From JADFNB01 sp036397455 (lineage in GTDB: Bacteria; Gemmatimonadota; Gemmatimonadetes; Gemmatimonadales; GWC2-71-9), in assembly GCA_036397455.1 (NCBI GenBank), contig DASWIX010000043.1, forward strand, positions 1 to 64,000: DNA of 64,000 bases, written 5' to 3'. Numbering within the stretch: the first letter of the stretch is position 1; each line of letters opens with the position of its first letter. Below the pieces are notes generated by a model that saw only the letters and a program-made list of their open reading frames with translations, did not search any database and had not been told where the DNA came from. Positions 48,037 to 58,300 of the stretch are shown in pieces. Made by a program: the position numbers and the translations under genes.

Positions 48037-50825
48037 GCAGCCAACCTCTCATTCAGCTCGTTCACGATCACCGTCAAGCGCTCCCCGAACAGCTTGTACG
48101 CCTTCCCCTTGCCGCCCATTCCGACAAACGGCGTCGAATCGAAGTCCTCATCCTCCATGGCCAGGCTCAACGTGATGTGATCCTTGATGGCCTCAAGCCA
48201 CCGCATCTGCTCCTCCGTGAACATCACACCCGCACCCTCCTTCTCGGCCAGCCAATCCAACCAGCGTCCCTCCACTGTCGCTCGGCGCGGCACGAGCGGC
48301 GTCTCGGGGTTGATCGCGTGCCGCACGATTTCCACCAGGTCGGCGAGGATCGTGCCGCCGCGGCCCTTGACCGCCTTGGGCTCCACCGCCTCGAACGCGC
48401 GCCACAATCGCGCCTCCGGCTCGGCCAACGTCAGCGGCGGACGCTGCAACGCCTTCCGCAACTCCTTCACATGCTCAAACCGGAGTCCCGTGCGGTACGG
48501 CTGACTATAGAGAATCTGCAACGCCTCGATCTCGTCCTTATGCTCCTCGAGGAACTGCCGGAAACTGGCAATGGTCTGCCGCGCCTTGTCCGCGGCTTGA
48601 GCGTCAAACCCCGCCTTGAGCAACTGGTCCCGGCTCAGCTCGTCTATCACCTGTTCCACCGACCGGTGCACCGCCATGATCGCGTCCCGCACCTTGGGGT
48701 CGGTGAACGGCTTCAACGCCTCCCGCATCCGCCGCTGTTCCACCTTCTTCCGCTGCTCTTCCGTCGGCGCAGCGTCCTCGTGCAACCCGAACTCCGTTTT
48801 CGCCTGGGCGACCGTTTCGTCCGCATCAATGCTCGTGAACAGATCGGCCGTCAGCGACTCGATAGTCTTGCCTCCTGCCTTTTCCGTGAAATCAGCGAGC
48901 TCTGCGGCCTCGGAATGCCGCGCCAGTCGCGCCAATCGCGCGCCAAGCGACGACACCAGGTCTTCGTGCGCTCGGCCCATCGCCGCCAGGCCCAGCAGCT
49001 TGTCGAGCGGAATCGTGGGCTTGCGGTCGAGTGGCTTGGAATGGGTCTTGTCCCGCTCGCACACGCCCACCGCGTCCACGATCACGAAATGGTCCTTGGC
49101 CTGGGCGTCGGGCGTCACGCCGCGCAGGTCGTCGGCACCAATCACCCGCACGCCGCGGCCCTTCATCTGCTCGAAGTACGACGCCGAGGCGATGTTGCGC
49201 ATGAAGAGCAGACACTCGAGCGCCTTGACGTCGGTACCCGTCGCGATCATGTCCACCGTGACCGCGATGCGCGGGAAGTAGGAATTGCGGAACTCCTGGA
49301 GCACGGCGTGGGGATCACCCGTGGTCTTGGACGTGATCTTCTGGCAGAAATCGTTCCCCTTGCCGAACTCTTCCCGGATGATTTGGACAATGTCCTCGGC
49401 GTGATTGTCCGTCTTGGCGAACACGAGCGTCTTGGGTACCTCGGTGCGCCCCGGAAAGATCTCGGTGAACAGCCGGTCCCGGAACGTGCGGACCACCGTC
49501 CTGATCTGGTCGGGACTTACCACGTCCCGGTCGAGTTGATTGGCGGTGTAGGTGAGATCGTCCTCCAGCTCCGCCCGCCTCTCCTCGCGTGTTCGCCTGT
49601 CGCGGTACGGGATGAACACACCCGCTTCCTTGACCACCGTCGACCCCTGCGTACCAATGGCCGTCCGGATCTGGTACACGTCGTAGCCCACGTTCACGCC
49701 ATCGGCCACCGCGTGTTCGTGCGAGTAGTCCTGCACCAGGTTGCCATTGAAAAAGCCGAGCGTCTGGTTGGTGGGCGTCGCGGTGAGCCCGATCAGGAAG
49801 GCATCAAAGTACTCCAGCACCTGCCGCCACACATTGTAGATGGACCGGTGACACTCATCGATGATGATGAAATCGAACGCCTCGATCGGCAGGTCAGGAT
49901 TGTACTCCACCGGCGCCGGTTCCTTGCGGTCGAACGGCGACTCCAGCTCGAACCACGAGGTCTCCTCGTTCTCTTCCTCCAGCTCTTCGCCCTGAAGAAT
50001 CGAGTACAGCCGCTGAATGGTCGAGATGCAGACCTTGCTCGCCGGGTCCACCGTATTCCTGGCCAACCGCTGGACCGCATACTCCTCGGTGAAGTTGTAG
50101 TGCTTGCCGTAGGAGCTCACGTACTGCTGGAACTCGTTGAGCGTCTGCCGGCCCAGGTTGTTGCGGTCCACCATAAAGAGAATGCGCCGCGCATCGGCAA
50201 ACCGGAGCAGGCGGTAGCACAGGGAGGCGGCGGTGAAGGTCTTGCCGCTGCCCGTCGCCATCTGGACCAGCGCTCGCGGGCGATTGGCCGCCAGCGACGA
50301 TTCCAGGTTCCGGATGGCGTCGATCTGCACCGTCCAGAGCTTCCCTTCGGTCAGGGGCGGCATGTGCTGCAGTCGCTCCCGCAGTTGGGCGTCGAGCCCT
50401 ACCAGCCGTACCAGCTCCCCGGGCCGATGAAACGCAAACACCCGCCGGCTACGCGGATCAGGATCCAGATCGTTGATGAACTGGGTCTCGGTGCCCTTCG
50501 ACAGATAGTGGAACGGGAGCGGCAACCGGTGGGAAGGCACCTCGGCGTCAAGCCCGTAAGCGTAGTTCCGGGCCTGGCCTTCCACGCCACTCAAGGAATG
50601 CGTCGCGGGCTTGGCTTCCACCACGCCAATGGCCTGCGCGTCGGCATAGAGCAGGTAGTCCACCGATCCCCGCTTGCCATCGGGCTTCACGACGGGGAAC
50701 TCGCGCACGGCCACTCCCGGAGCCGCATGGATGTTCATGGACGCACGGTCTTGAACCGCCCAGCCACAGGCCTCGAGCTGGCGGTCGATCACTTCGCGTG
50801 CCCTGTCTTCGGGTTTTACCAACAC
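48033..50825 (-). CDS. hsdR: Type I restriction enzyme R subunit (EcoEI-like)
   Basis: 930 residues from GTG. N-terminal nuclease (PD-(D/E)xK type): GSVDYLLYADAQAIGVVEAK supplies the Asp and ExK. Superfamily 2 motor: Walker A MATGSGKTFTA, IDECHRSIYNV as the DECH box, GLTATPTNQT, TLVFAKTDNHAEDI, VTVDMIATGTDVKALECLLF and QMKGRGVRV. C-terminal EcoEI-type domain contacts HsdM. Cleaves unmodified DNA after ATP-driven translocation. First gene of the operon; coupled to hsdS by GTGA. Confidence 0.95.
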   Translation of the reverse strand: MLVKPEDRAREVIDRQLEACGWAVQDRASMNIHAAPGVAVREFPVVKPDGKRGSVDYLLYADAQAIGVVEAKPATHSLSGVEGQARNYAYGLDAEVPSHRLPLPFHYLSKGTETQFINDLDPDPRSRRVFAFHRPGELVRLVGLDAQLRERLQHMPPLTEGKLWTVQIDAIRNLESSLAANRPRALVQMATGSGKTFTAASLCYRLLRFADARRILFMVDRNNLGRQTLNEFQQYVSSYGKHYNFTEEYAVQRLARNTVDPASKVCISTIQRLYSILQGEELEEENEETSWFELESPFDRKEPAPVEYNPDLPIEAFDFIIIDECHRSIYNVWRQVLEYFDAFLIGLTATPTNQTLGFFNGNLVQDYSHEHAVADGVNVGYDVYQIRTAIGTQGSTVVKEAGVFIPYRDRRTREERRAELEDDLTYTANQLDRDVVSPDQIRTVVRTFRDRLFTEIFPGRTEVPKTLVFAKTDNHAEDIVQIIREEFGKGNDFCQKITSKTTGDPHAVLQEFRNSYFPRIAVTVDMIATGTDVKALECLLFMRNIASASYFEQMKGRGVRVIGADDLRGVTPDAQAKDHFVIVDAVGVCERDKTHSKPLDRKPTIPLDKLLGLAAMGRAHEDLVSSLGARLARLARHSEAAELADFTEKAGGKTIESLTADLFTSIDADETVAQAKTEFGLHEDAAPTEEQRKKVEQRRMREALKPFTDPKVRDAIMAVHRSVEQVIDELSRDQLLKAGFDAQAADKARQTIASFRQFLEEHKDEIEALQILYSQPYRTGLRFEHVKELRKALQRPPLTLAEPEARLWRAFEAVEPKAVKGRGGTILADLVEIVRHAINPETPLVPRRATVEGRWLDWLAEKEGAGVMFTEEQMRWLEAIKDHITLSLAMEDEDFDSTPFVGMGGKGKAYKLFGERLTVIVNELNERLAA

Positions 50826-51133
50826 ACCACCTGGCAGGCCCCGTCGCCGGTTTCAACGCAGGCCGCCCGTCGGCCCAGCACCAGCGACAAGTTGTTGCCG
50901 GGATGGGACATGCGCCAGATGGACGGCGGGAGTGGACCGAAGGCCGCGCGCGCCGGCAGGCGGCGTCGCCCTGATGGCGTTGCCGATGCCTCGAAGAGGG
51001 GCGGAACGCACCGCGTCGCCCGCCGCTTGCACTCCCAGCACGCGTCACCGAACAGCTGGTCTGGGTGCAGGTGTGGCGGAACCTGGCAGACGCGGACCGC
51101 GCGCACGTTTCGGCGCAAGCCCGTGTGGGTTGA
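50826..51133. other. Spacer upstream of hsdR without a convincing gene
   Basis: About 300 bases, GC-rich, with overlapping open frames on both strands but no recognisable protein. It should contain the hsdR promoter. It borders the broken HTH and DUF4926 copies and may hold more decayed sequence. Confidence 0.5.
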
Positions 51134-51208
51134 CGACACCAGGCGCGGCAGGAGGCCGGCCTGTCTCAGGCTGAGCTTGCCAAGAGGGTTGGCGTCAGCC
51201 AACAACAG
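51134..51208 (+). pseudogene. Broken copy of the HTH antitoxin-like gene
   Basis: After an in-frame TGA at 51131 the plus strand reads RHQARQEAGLSQAELAKRVG then VSQQQ. This is the HTH of the gene at 35865-36215 (RQEAGLTQAELAKKVGVSQQ) with a few substitutions. It loses homology after the recognition helix, and no start codon precedes it. Confidence 0.7.
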
Positions 51209-51268
51209 TCACGGCAAGGAGGATGCTGGCGGTGGGCTGACATGCCCCACGCGAACACGGAGGGTACG

Positions 51269-51373
51269 GTGAAAGCACTCGCTCCGGTCGCACTCGCCAA
51301 TGACATTCCCGGCGAGCGCCTGGCGGCCGGGAACGTCGGCACCATCGTTCACGTGCATGATGACGACCATTTT
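51269..51373 (+). pseudogene. Truncated DUF4926 gene
   Basis: From GTG at 51269: VKALAPVALANDIPGERLAA then GNVGTIVHVHDDDHF, aligning residue for residue with the intact DUF4926 protein at 36917-37132 for 35 codons. Similarity stops abruptly after 51373, 77 bases before the kinase gene's stop. This point is a candidate right boundary of the island. Confidence 0.75.
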
Positions 51374-51449
51374 CGAGCGATCCCACCCCATCGTTCACGG
51401 TCCCCGCGACGTTCCCGTCGCGCCGATCGATGCGTTAGCGGACGCACGC

Positions 51450-53054
51450 TCACTCGCCCGCGGCGATCATCGGTGTCCGTTCGCCGAGCGGGACGTGCGC
51501 TTCCCACCACGCACGCGCATGATCCTGCGTCCACTCGCGTTCGCACTCCACGCGATCGAGTTGCGCGAGTAGCGCGCGCGCCGAGGCGGGGCGCCGTTCG
51601 CGCTCCTTCTCCAGACAACTCATGACGATCCGTTCGAGCGATGCCGGCACGGCGATCTCGGTGCGTTGCGATACGGGAACGGGTGCGGCGTTGATGTGCT
51701 GGGCCAGCAGCGCCATCGGTGTCGCTCCCTGGAACACCAACTGGCCGGTCAGCATCCAGTAGGCCGTACAGCCCAGTGCGTAGAGATCGACGCGCCCGTC
51801 GAGATCCGTCATGCCAAGGGCCTGTTCCGGCGCGATAAACGCCGGTGTGCCACCCACCATGTTCTCGCTCGTAAGGTGCACCGGCGATTCGTCACCGTCG
51901 CTTCCCTTCACCAGGCCGAAATCCAATACCTTGACGAAGTCGAATTCCTCGCCGTAGCGGCTGACGTGAATGTTCGCCGGCTTGATGTCGCGGTGGACGA
52001 GTCCGTTCGCATGCGCTTCGGAGAGTGATCGACAGATCTGGCGGAGCAGGAACACCGTGCGGGGGGCCGGAACGGGACCGAACCGCTCGACGAGCGTCGC
52101 GGCATCGATCCCGTGCAGGAGTTCCATCACGTAGTAGAACGTCCCGTCCGTGGCGACGCCGAAGTCGTACAGCTCGACGGTGTGTGGCGACCGGAGTCCG
52201 GCCGTGGCCTGCGCCTCTCGCTCGAAGCGTCGCTGAGCGACCTCCGGGCCGCCGGGATTCGTGCCCAGGACTTCGGGTCGAATCAGTTTGATCGCGGCCG
52301 GCCGAGCGAGCATGCGGTGGCGCGCGCGCCATACCTCGCCCATCCCGCCGGCCCCAAGACGTTCCTCGAGGTGATAGCTCCCCAACTGGCGGGCCTCGAC
52401 CACTTCCTTGCCCAGTCCGTGGACCGTGCGCGCGCCGAGGTAGGCGAAGACGACCGCGAGCCCGGGATTGAGAACCGACTGGAGATAGGTGTCCGCCGTC
52501 GTCTCGATGGCGCCAAACACGTCGAGCACGCCCATGGAGACCGGCGACATCGCTGCCGCGGCCATCGCGCCCCACAACAAGCGCCGTGGCGGACCGGGCA
52601 TGATCAGGGGGAAAAGGATGACGATCCCGGGAATCCATGTCATCTCCGGCAGCGTGGCGAGCATCCGGTAGTCGCCCCAGTATGCCACGATGCCGATGGT
52701 GAAGCAGATCGCGACCTCGTACGCTTGCCCGAGGGTCAGCAATCCCTCGGCGGGCGCGTGCGGATCGCGTGCTCGCCACCAGAGCACCGCGGACAGAGTG
52801 ATGGGCACCACGTGCAGCCAGAGGAAGCGGGCACTTTCCCAGAAACGCTGCGGCATCTGATCGCCCAGCAAGGTGGCGGCCAGTGCGATCCCCCCCACGA
52901 TGACCGGGCCGAGCGCAAACCCGGCCACGACGAGTAGCGCGAACAGCCGCACGCGGGCACGGACCTGTTCCATGAGGTCCGGAGGGAGCCCCGAGGCACG
53001 CTTCAAGTCCGGTCGAGGCGCGGCGGGAGGCAGCAACGTGATCCGTTCGTTCAT
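51450..53054 (-). CDS. Membrane-anchored Ser/Thr protein kinase (N-terminal membrane domain)
   Basis: 534 residues from MNERITLLPP. Residues ~40-235 hold five or six hydrophobic helices (LFALLVVAGFALGPVIVGGI, VPITLSAVLWW and others); the kinase domain lies at the C-terminus (~245-510): LGAGGMGEVWRA, AIKLIRPEV, LVHRDIKPANIHVS, VLDFGLVKG, GTPAFIAPEQALG, VDLYALGCTAYWMLTG. Membrane-first order is the reverse of the kinase at 14535-16061. The tail ends in a Trp-rich segment (EWTQDHARAWWEAHVP). Might sense membrane or envelope state; no extracellular domain of size. Confidence 0.9.
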   Translation of the reverse strand: MNERITLLPPAAPRPDLKRASGLPPDLMEQVRARVRLFALLVVAGFALGPVIVGGIALAATLLGDQMPQRFWESARFLWLHVVPITLSAVLWWRARDPHAPAEGLLTLGQAYEVAICFTIGIVAYWGDYRMLATLPEMTWIPGIVILFPLIMPGPPRRLLWGAMAAAAMSPVSMGVLDVFGAIETTADTYLQSVLNPGLAVVFAYLGARTVHGLGKEVVEARQLGSYHLEERLGAGGMGEVWRARHRMLARPAAIKLIRPEVLGTNPGGPEVAQRRFEREAQATAGLRSPHTVELYDFGVATDGTFYYVMELLHGIDAATLVERFGPVPAPRTVFLLRQICRSLSEAHANGLVHRDIKPANIHVSRYGEEFDFVKVLDFGLVKGSDGDESPVHLTSENMVGGTPAFIAPEQALGMTDLDGRVDLYALGCTAYWMLTGQLVFQGATPMALLAQHINAAPVPVSQRTEIAVPASLERIVMSCLEKERERRPASARALLAQLDRVECEREWTQDHARAWWEAHVPLGERTPMIAAGE

Positions 53055-53300
53055 GCTCGATTCCGTATGAGTCACCCGATAGTAGTCCTCCACCGGTGAG
53101 GCGTCGAGTGTGCTGTCGCCGCCCGCGCACCTCCCCGCATCCGCGCGCGGCCCCGTGCGGCGGTGCCCGCATGCTCTCGCCCCCTTTGCCGATTCGCGTT
53201 ACCATTACGGGCCCCGGCCAACTGGACGGAGCGTTCTGGAGCGCGCAACGCGCGCGGCGCGCCGCGAGTTCCCACAGCCTCTGGACAACGAGGAGTCATC

Positions 53301-54776
53301 ATGCGGTCGACCATCAACGGTGCATTGTGCCTGCTTGCGTCCTCCGCCGCCGCGCAGGAGGCCGTCCGCGCGTTCCCGGTGGACACGATGGTCGTGACCG
53401 AGCACCGCACCACGATCCGCGGAGCCGCGGTGCCCTACACCGCCGAAGTCGGGATGCAGCCCGTCTGGAGCGACTCCGGTACGGTCGTCGCGTCGCTGTT
53501 CTACACCTACTACCGGCGGAGCGACGTCCGGGATGCCGCCCGGCGGCCGCTGGTGTTCAGCTTCAACGGGGGCCCCGGCTCCGCGTCGCTCTGGATGCAC
53601 CTCGGCTACACCGGCCCGATGCGCCTTCGCATCGACGACGAGGGCTACCCGGTCCAACCGTTCGGCGTCGAGCCCAATCCCCACTCGATGCTCGACGCGG
53701 CCGACATCGTGTTCGTGAATCCGGTCAACGTCGCGTTCTCGCGCATCGTGGGGAACGCGCCGCGCGCGCAGTTCTTCGGCGTCAACGAGGATATCCGCTA
53801 CCTGGCCGACTGGATCGGCACGTTCGTCAGCCGGCACGCGCGCTGGTCGAGTCCCAAGTTCCTCATCGGCGAGAGCTACGGAACGACACGGGTGTCCGGC
53901 CTCGCGCGCGAGCTGCAGGGCAGCGAGTGGATGTACGTCAACGGCGTGATCCTCGTGTCGCCGACCGAGCTGGGCATCGACCGCGAGGGCCCGATGAACC
54001 AGGCGCTGGCGCTCCCCAACTACACGGCCACCGCGTGGCACCACCGGGCGCTCGAGCCCGCGCTCCAGAACCGCGACCTCGAGGAGATCCTGCCGGAGGT
54101 CGAAGCGTTCGTGCTCGACGAGTACTTGCCGGCCCTCGCGCGCGCCGGGTCGCTCACCGACGCGCGCCGCCGGGACATCGCCGCCGCGGTCGCGCGTTGG
54201 GCGGGCGTCTCGGCCGACTGGGTGCTGGACCATAACCTCGCCCCGGCGGTCGGCGAGTTCCGCAAGGAGTTGTTGCGAGACCAGGGCTACACGGTCGGGA
54301 GGCTCGACGCCCGCTACCGCGGGCGCGACCGGCAGGATGCCGGCGAGGCGTATGACTACGACCCTGCCCTTTCCGCCTGGAATCAGGCGTTCTCGCCGGC
54401 CATCAACATCTATCTGCGCGAACAGTTGGGTTGGCAAACCGACCTGCAGTACTACTTGTTCGGGCCGGTGCGTCCGTGGAATCGGGATGGCGATCAGACG
54501 GGCGAGAACTTGCGGCAGGCCATGGCCGAGAACCCGTTCCTGCACCTGATGGTGCAGTCGGGCTATTACGACGGCGGGACCGACTACTTCTCCGCCAAGT
54601 ACAGCATGTGGCAAATGGACCCGGCCGGCCGGCTCACGAGCCGCATGCGGTGGAAGGGATACCGCAGCGGCCACATGATGTACCTGCGAACCGAAGATCT
54701 GGCGACGTCCAACCAGGACATCCGGGACTTCATCGCGTGGGCCATGGAAGGGGCGAGCGGGCCGGCACGCTACTAG
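53301..54776 (+). CDS. S10 serine carboxypeptidase-like exported protein
   Basis: 491 residues with a short signal (MRSTINGALCLLASSAAAQE). Alpha/beta-hydrolase of peptidase family S10: PLVFSFNGGPGSASLWMHLG (oxyanion region), DIVFVNPVNVAFSR, nucleophile Ser in FLIGESYGTTRVSGL, and near the end Asp in SGYYDGGTDYFS and His in YRSGHMMYLR. AGGAG 6 bases before the ATG. Probably removes C-terminal residues from peptides in the periplasm. It is divergent from the kinase across a 246-base spacer with no further feature. Confidence 0.88.
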   Translation: MRSTINGALCLLASSAAAQEAVRAFPVDTMVVTEHRTTIRGAAVPYTAEVGMQPVWSDSGTVVASLFYTYYRRSDVRDAARRPLVFSFNGGPGSASLWMHLGYTGPMRLRIDDEGYPVQPFGVEPNPHSMLDAADIVFVNPVNVAFSRIVGNAPRAQFFGVNEDIRYLADWIGTFVSRHARWSSPKFLIGESYGTTRVSGLARELQGSEWMYVNGVILVSPTELGIDREGPMNQALALPNYTATAWHHRALEPALQNRDLEEILPEVEAFVLDEYLPALARAGSLTDARRRDIAAAVARWAGVSADWVLDHNLAPAVGEFRKELLRDQGYTVGRLDARYRGRDRQDAGEAYDYDPALSAWNQAFSPAINIYLREQLGWQTDLQYYLFGPVRPWNRDGDQTGENLRQAMAENPFLHLMVQSGYYDGGTDYFSAKYSMWQMDPAGRLTSRMRWKGYRSGHMMYLRTEDLATSNQDIRDFIAWAMEGASGPARY

Positions 54777-54810
54777 CGTTTGCGCACGGTAGGGGCGCAT
54801 GAACGGCGGC

Positions 54811-55245
54811 GTGAAGCGGCCCCGCGTGCCACCGTCGGATTATCCGACAGAGCCGAGCCGCGGGTTTACCCGCGAATCTTCGCGAACCGAGCCCAGCTAT
54901 CAGCTCGCAATGAACGACTCCATCGACCCGCGCATGCACGGCGGCATCGACCCGCGCATGAACAGCGGCATGAAGCCGCCGCGCGGCTCAGCCGCGTGAA
55001 GCGGCCCCGCGTGCCACCGTCGGTTTATCCGACAGAGCCGAGCCGCGGGTTTACCCGCGAATCTTCGGCGCGACCATCGCCCAACGAGTTGCGCCAGACC
55101 TGACCCGCCGCAGTCGCATGAACGGCGGCGTGAAGCCGCCGCTCGGCTCAGCCGCGTGAAGCGGCCCCGCGTGCCACCGTCGGTTTATCCGACAGAGCCG
55201 AGCCGCGGGTTTACCCGCGAATCTTCGGCGCGACCATCGCCCAAC
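54811..55245. repeat. Three direct copies of a composite palindromic repeat in a 583-base spacer
   Basis: Core unit GTGAAGCGGCCCCGCGTGCC ACCGTCGGTTTATCCGACAG AGCCGAGCCGCGGGTTTACC CGCGAATCTTCG at 54811, 54996 and 55156. Copies 2 and 3 are identical over about 104 bases (54982-55085 and 55142-55245); copy 1 differs at the first loop (GGATTATCC) and lacks the trailing CGCGACCATCGCCCAAC. Each carries two hairpins (CGG-TTTAT-CCG and CGCGGG-TTTA-CCCGCG) around GCCGAGC. Between copies are GCATGAACGGCGG and CGACCCGCGCATG short repeats. The spacer (54777-55359) separates convergent genes and holds no other gene. Confidence 0.9.
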
Positions 55246-55359
55246 AACCGCGGGGGCAGTGCGCCATGGCGGTTCTCCCAAGGATCCAAGTCGATCGCAC
55301 GCTCCGTCCTACGTCACACACGGGACGGAGTTTCAGTCCTGTCCGAATGCCGGCAGGCG

Positions 55360-58300
55360 CTAACGGCGGACTGGCCGCCGCCAGCGCACCGGTGCGGGGG
55401 GCTCGGCCTTGAGTTCGATACCCTCGGTCTGCAACAGGCGCAGCGCTTCCGCGACCGCGCGCTCCAACTGCGGGTCGCCACCCGCTATCACCGGGCGAGG
55501 ATCGTTGCGGACCTCGATATCCGGAGCGATACCCTCGCCCTCGACGGCCCAGTGACCTTCCACGGTGAAGAAACCGCCACGAGGCGCGACGAACCGTCCG
55601 CCGTCGAGCAACGGCGGCGTGTCCCAGGTGCCCACCAGGCCGCCCCACGTACGCGTGCCGACCAACGGACCGACGTGCTTGAAGCGGAACAGATACGGCA
55701 TCAGGTCGCCGCCCGATCCGGATCGCTCGTTGATGATCATGACCTTGGGTCCCCAGAGACCGGCCATGGGCTGCGTGAACGGCTTGTGGTCGCCGGCGCG
55801 GGAATTGAAGTAGCCGGTGAGCGTGCGGCTCAGGACGTCGATGATGTAGTCCGCCGCCGAGCCCCCGCCGTTGTTCCGCTCGTCGATGACCGCGCCTTTC
55901 CGGTCTTGCTGCGCGAAGTACATCCGGTTGAAGAACGTGTAGCCACCCTGACCCGTATTGGGGAGCCAGACGTAGGCCAGCCGGCCTCCGCTCAACTCAT
56001 CGACCACGCGCCGGTTGTGTTCGACCCATGCCCACGTGCGAAGCTGCCCCTCGTTGGCGACCGGTTCCACGACGATCTCACGCGCGCCATCGAGCGAGCG
56101 ACGCTCGTTCACCGACACCGTGATGGTTCGCCCCGCCGTGCCCTCGAGCAGCATGAACGGGTTGGTCGGAGCGCGCAGCGCGCGGCCATCGATCGCAACC
56201 AGGTAGTCGCCCTCGGTGACGTGCATGCCCGGGACCGCCAGGGGTCCGCGCAGACCGGGATTCCATTGCTCACCGGAGTAGATGCGCGTGATGCGGTAGT
56301 ACCCGTTGTCCAGTTCGAGGTCGACGCCGAGCAGCCCGGTGCGGGGATTGGTGAGGTCGGGATAATCGCCGCCGCGCACGTAGGAGTGACCCACCGCGAC
56401 CTCGCCCGACACCATGTCCAGCAGATGATTGAAATCGGATCGGTGGCTCACCCCCTCGAGCCACGGCGAGTACCAGGTCCAGACCTCGTTCCACGGCGCG
56501 CCATGCACGTTGTCCACGTAGAGGAAATCGCGCATGAAGCGCCAGCCGTCACGGAGCATTTGTGCCCACTCGGCCCGTGGCTCGACCAGCGTCCGCATGC
56601 CGTTGATCGACAGCCGTTCGCCCCCGTTGCGCGGCACGGCTCCGCCGGCATCGGCGATCAGCCAATTGCCGCCGCTGCGGTGAAGCAACTTCTTGCGGTC
56701 GTGTGACGCCACGACCTGGCTCACGTCCTCGAGAAACTTCTCCGCCTTGCGGTCCTTGACCGTGTAGCGTTGCAGCGTGACACCGGGTTGGTTCTGAACG
56801 GCCTCGGCCACGAAGACGCGACCCTCAGGCCCTGCGATCAAGCCCAGGTAGTTACGAATCGGCAGGCCGGGCGCGTCCACGATACGGTCGGCGATGCCGT
56901 CAAAGTCGATCAGGACCTCGGGCGTCGTTTGCGATGCCGGCCGGTTGCCCCCCGATGGGCCGTTCGGCGCCGAGTCGGCCTTTGCGGTTTCTTCGTCCGA
57001 CTGCGGCAGGAACGGCGATGCCGCGTCCTTCCGCAACAGGGCGAGGTAGAGCGCGCGTGTCACCGGGCGGTCATAGGACGTCATGTCCAACCACCCGGTG
57101 TTGAGCCCGTAGTTGGTCGACGCCAGGAAGTAGAGGTACGTACCGGACGCGTCCCACACCGGGCTGATGGCGTCAGCCATCCCGTCGGTGAACTGACGAG
57201 TCTCGCCGGTTCTCGTGTCATGGATGAATAACGCCCGAAGCTGGCTGTCCAACCGGCGGCTGTAGGCAATCCACCGCGAGTCGGGAGACCACACGGGGTT
57301 CATCGTGCGCTGGGGGTGGGCGTAGCGGTCCGTGTCGACGTGGGTGAGGTTGCCGCTGGCAATCTCGATCACCAGCACGCGGTAATCGGTGTCGGTGAAC
57401 GCCAGCCTGGTCCCGTCCGGCGACCAGGTGGGCGCGAAGTAGAACGTGGGATCGGGGATCGCGATGCGACGGGCGTTCCCGCCGTCCTGATCCGCCACCA
57501 TCAGCGCATACTCGCCCCCCTGGTCGTTGAACCACGCAAGCTGGTTGCCGTCGGGTGACCATACCGCATGCCGATCGGCCACACCGGGCGTGCGCGTGAC
57601 GTTGCGCCAGCTGCCATGCTCCGCCGGGACCGTGAACAAGTCACCACGGTACTCGAACAGCGCGCGGGCGCCGGTGGGCGAGAGACGCGCGTCCCGGAGA
57701 TCGTTCGCGGTGATGTCTACCCAACGTGGCCGAGCCCAGTTGAGGTCCGCGGCCACACGGATCTCGAGCCGGCGCGTGGCACCGGTCGCCGGATTGAGTT
57801 CGTGCAGGTAGCCGGCCTGCTCGTAGACCACCACGCCCTGGCCGGCACCCAGGCTCTTCACGTCGAAGTCGGCGTGGAACGTGTGCTGTTTCTCTTCGCG
57901 GGTGCGCGGATTCCACGACCAGACGTTTGTGGCCCAATCCCGCTCGGACAGGTAGTAAACCACCCCGTCCATCCACACCGGCGCCATCTGGCGTTCGCCT
58001 TCCCACGGCGGTGTGCTCCGCTCCCAATTGCCGGTGGAGACCACACTGATCGGCTGCGCTTGTCCGCCCCGGTAGTTGCGCCACTCCGGATCCCAGTACC
58101 CGATCTCCTGGTAGGCGAGCCAACGACCGTCGGCACTCATCTCACCCTGATAGGCCTGCGGGACCGCCAGCGGCTCGGGAAACCCGCCGTCGACGGACAC
58201 GGTGTAGAACTGCCACAACCTGGTGGGCTGTCCGATCCTGCCGGACTGAAAGAGGACCTTGCCATCGGGCGTCCACCCCTGCGCGACGTCGGCACCGGGG

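Larger units (their letters stand above)
35865..51373. other. Accessory (defence-type) island
   Basis: Inferred unit: toxin-antitoxin-like genes, coiled-coil membrane proteins, TcmP system and a type I restriction system lie between conserved-looking cellular genes. HTH and DUF4926 genes at the left end recur as broken copies at the right end (51134-51373). No integrase, tRNA or transposase is visible at either edge, and target-site repeats were not found. Confidence 0.55.

Noticed and set aside
50816..51205. Minus-strand 129-codon frame with several Cys residues upstream of hsdR
   Set aside because: Overlaps the hsdR start and the HTH remnant, has no recognised domain and no conserved start context.
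47862..51272. Plus-strand open frame of 1136 codons opposite hsdS/hsdR
   Set aside because: It mirrors hsdR and hsdS, has a low-complexity Arg/His/Leu-rich translation and no motif; a high-GC antisense shadow.
54811..55245. CRISPR array
   Set aside because: Repeats are long, palindromic, only three in number and unevenly spaced, with no cas genes nearby.
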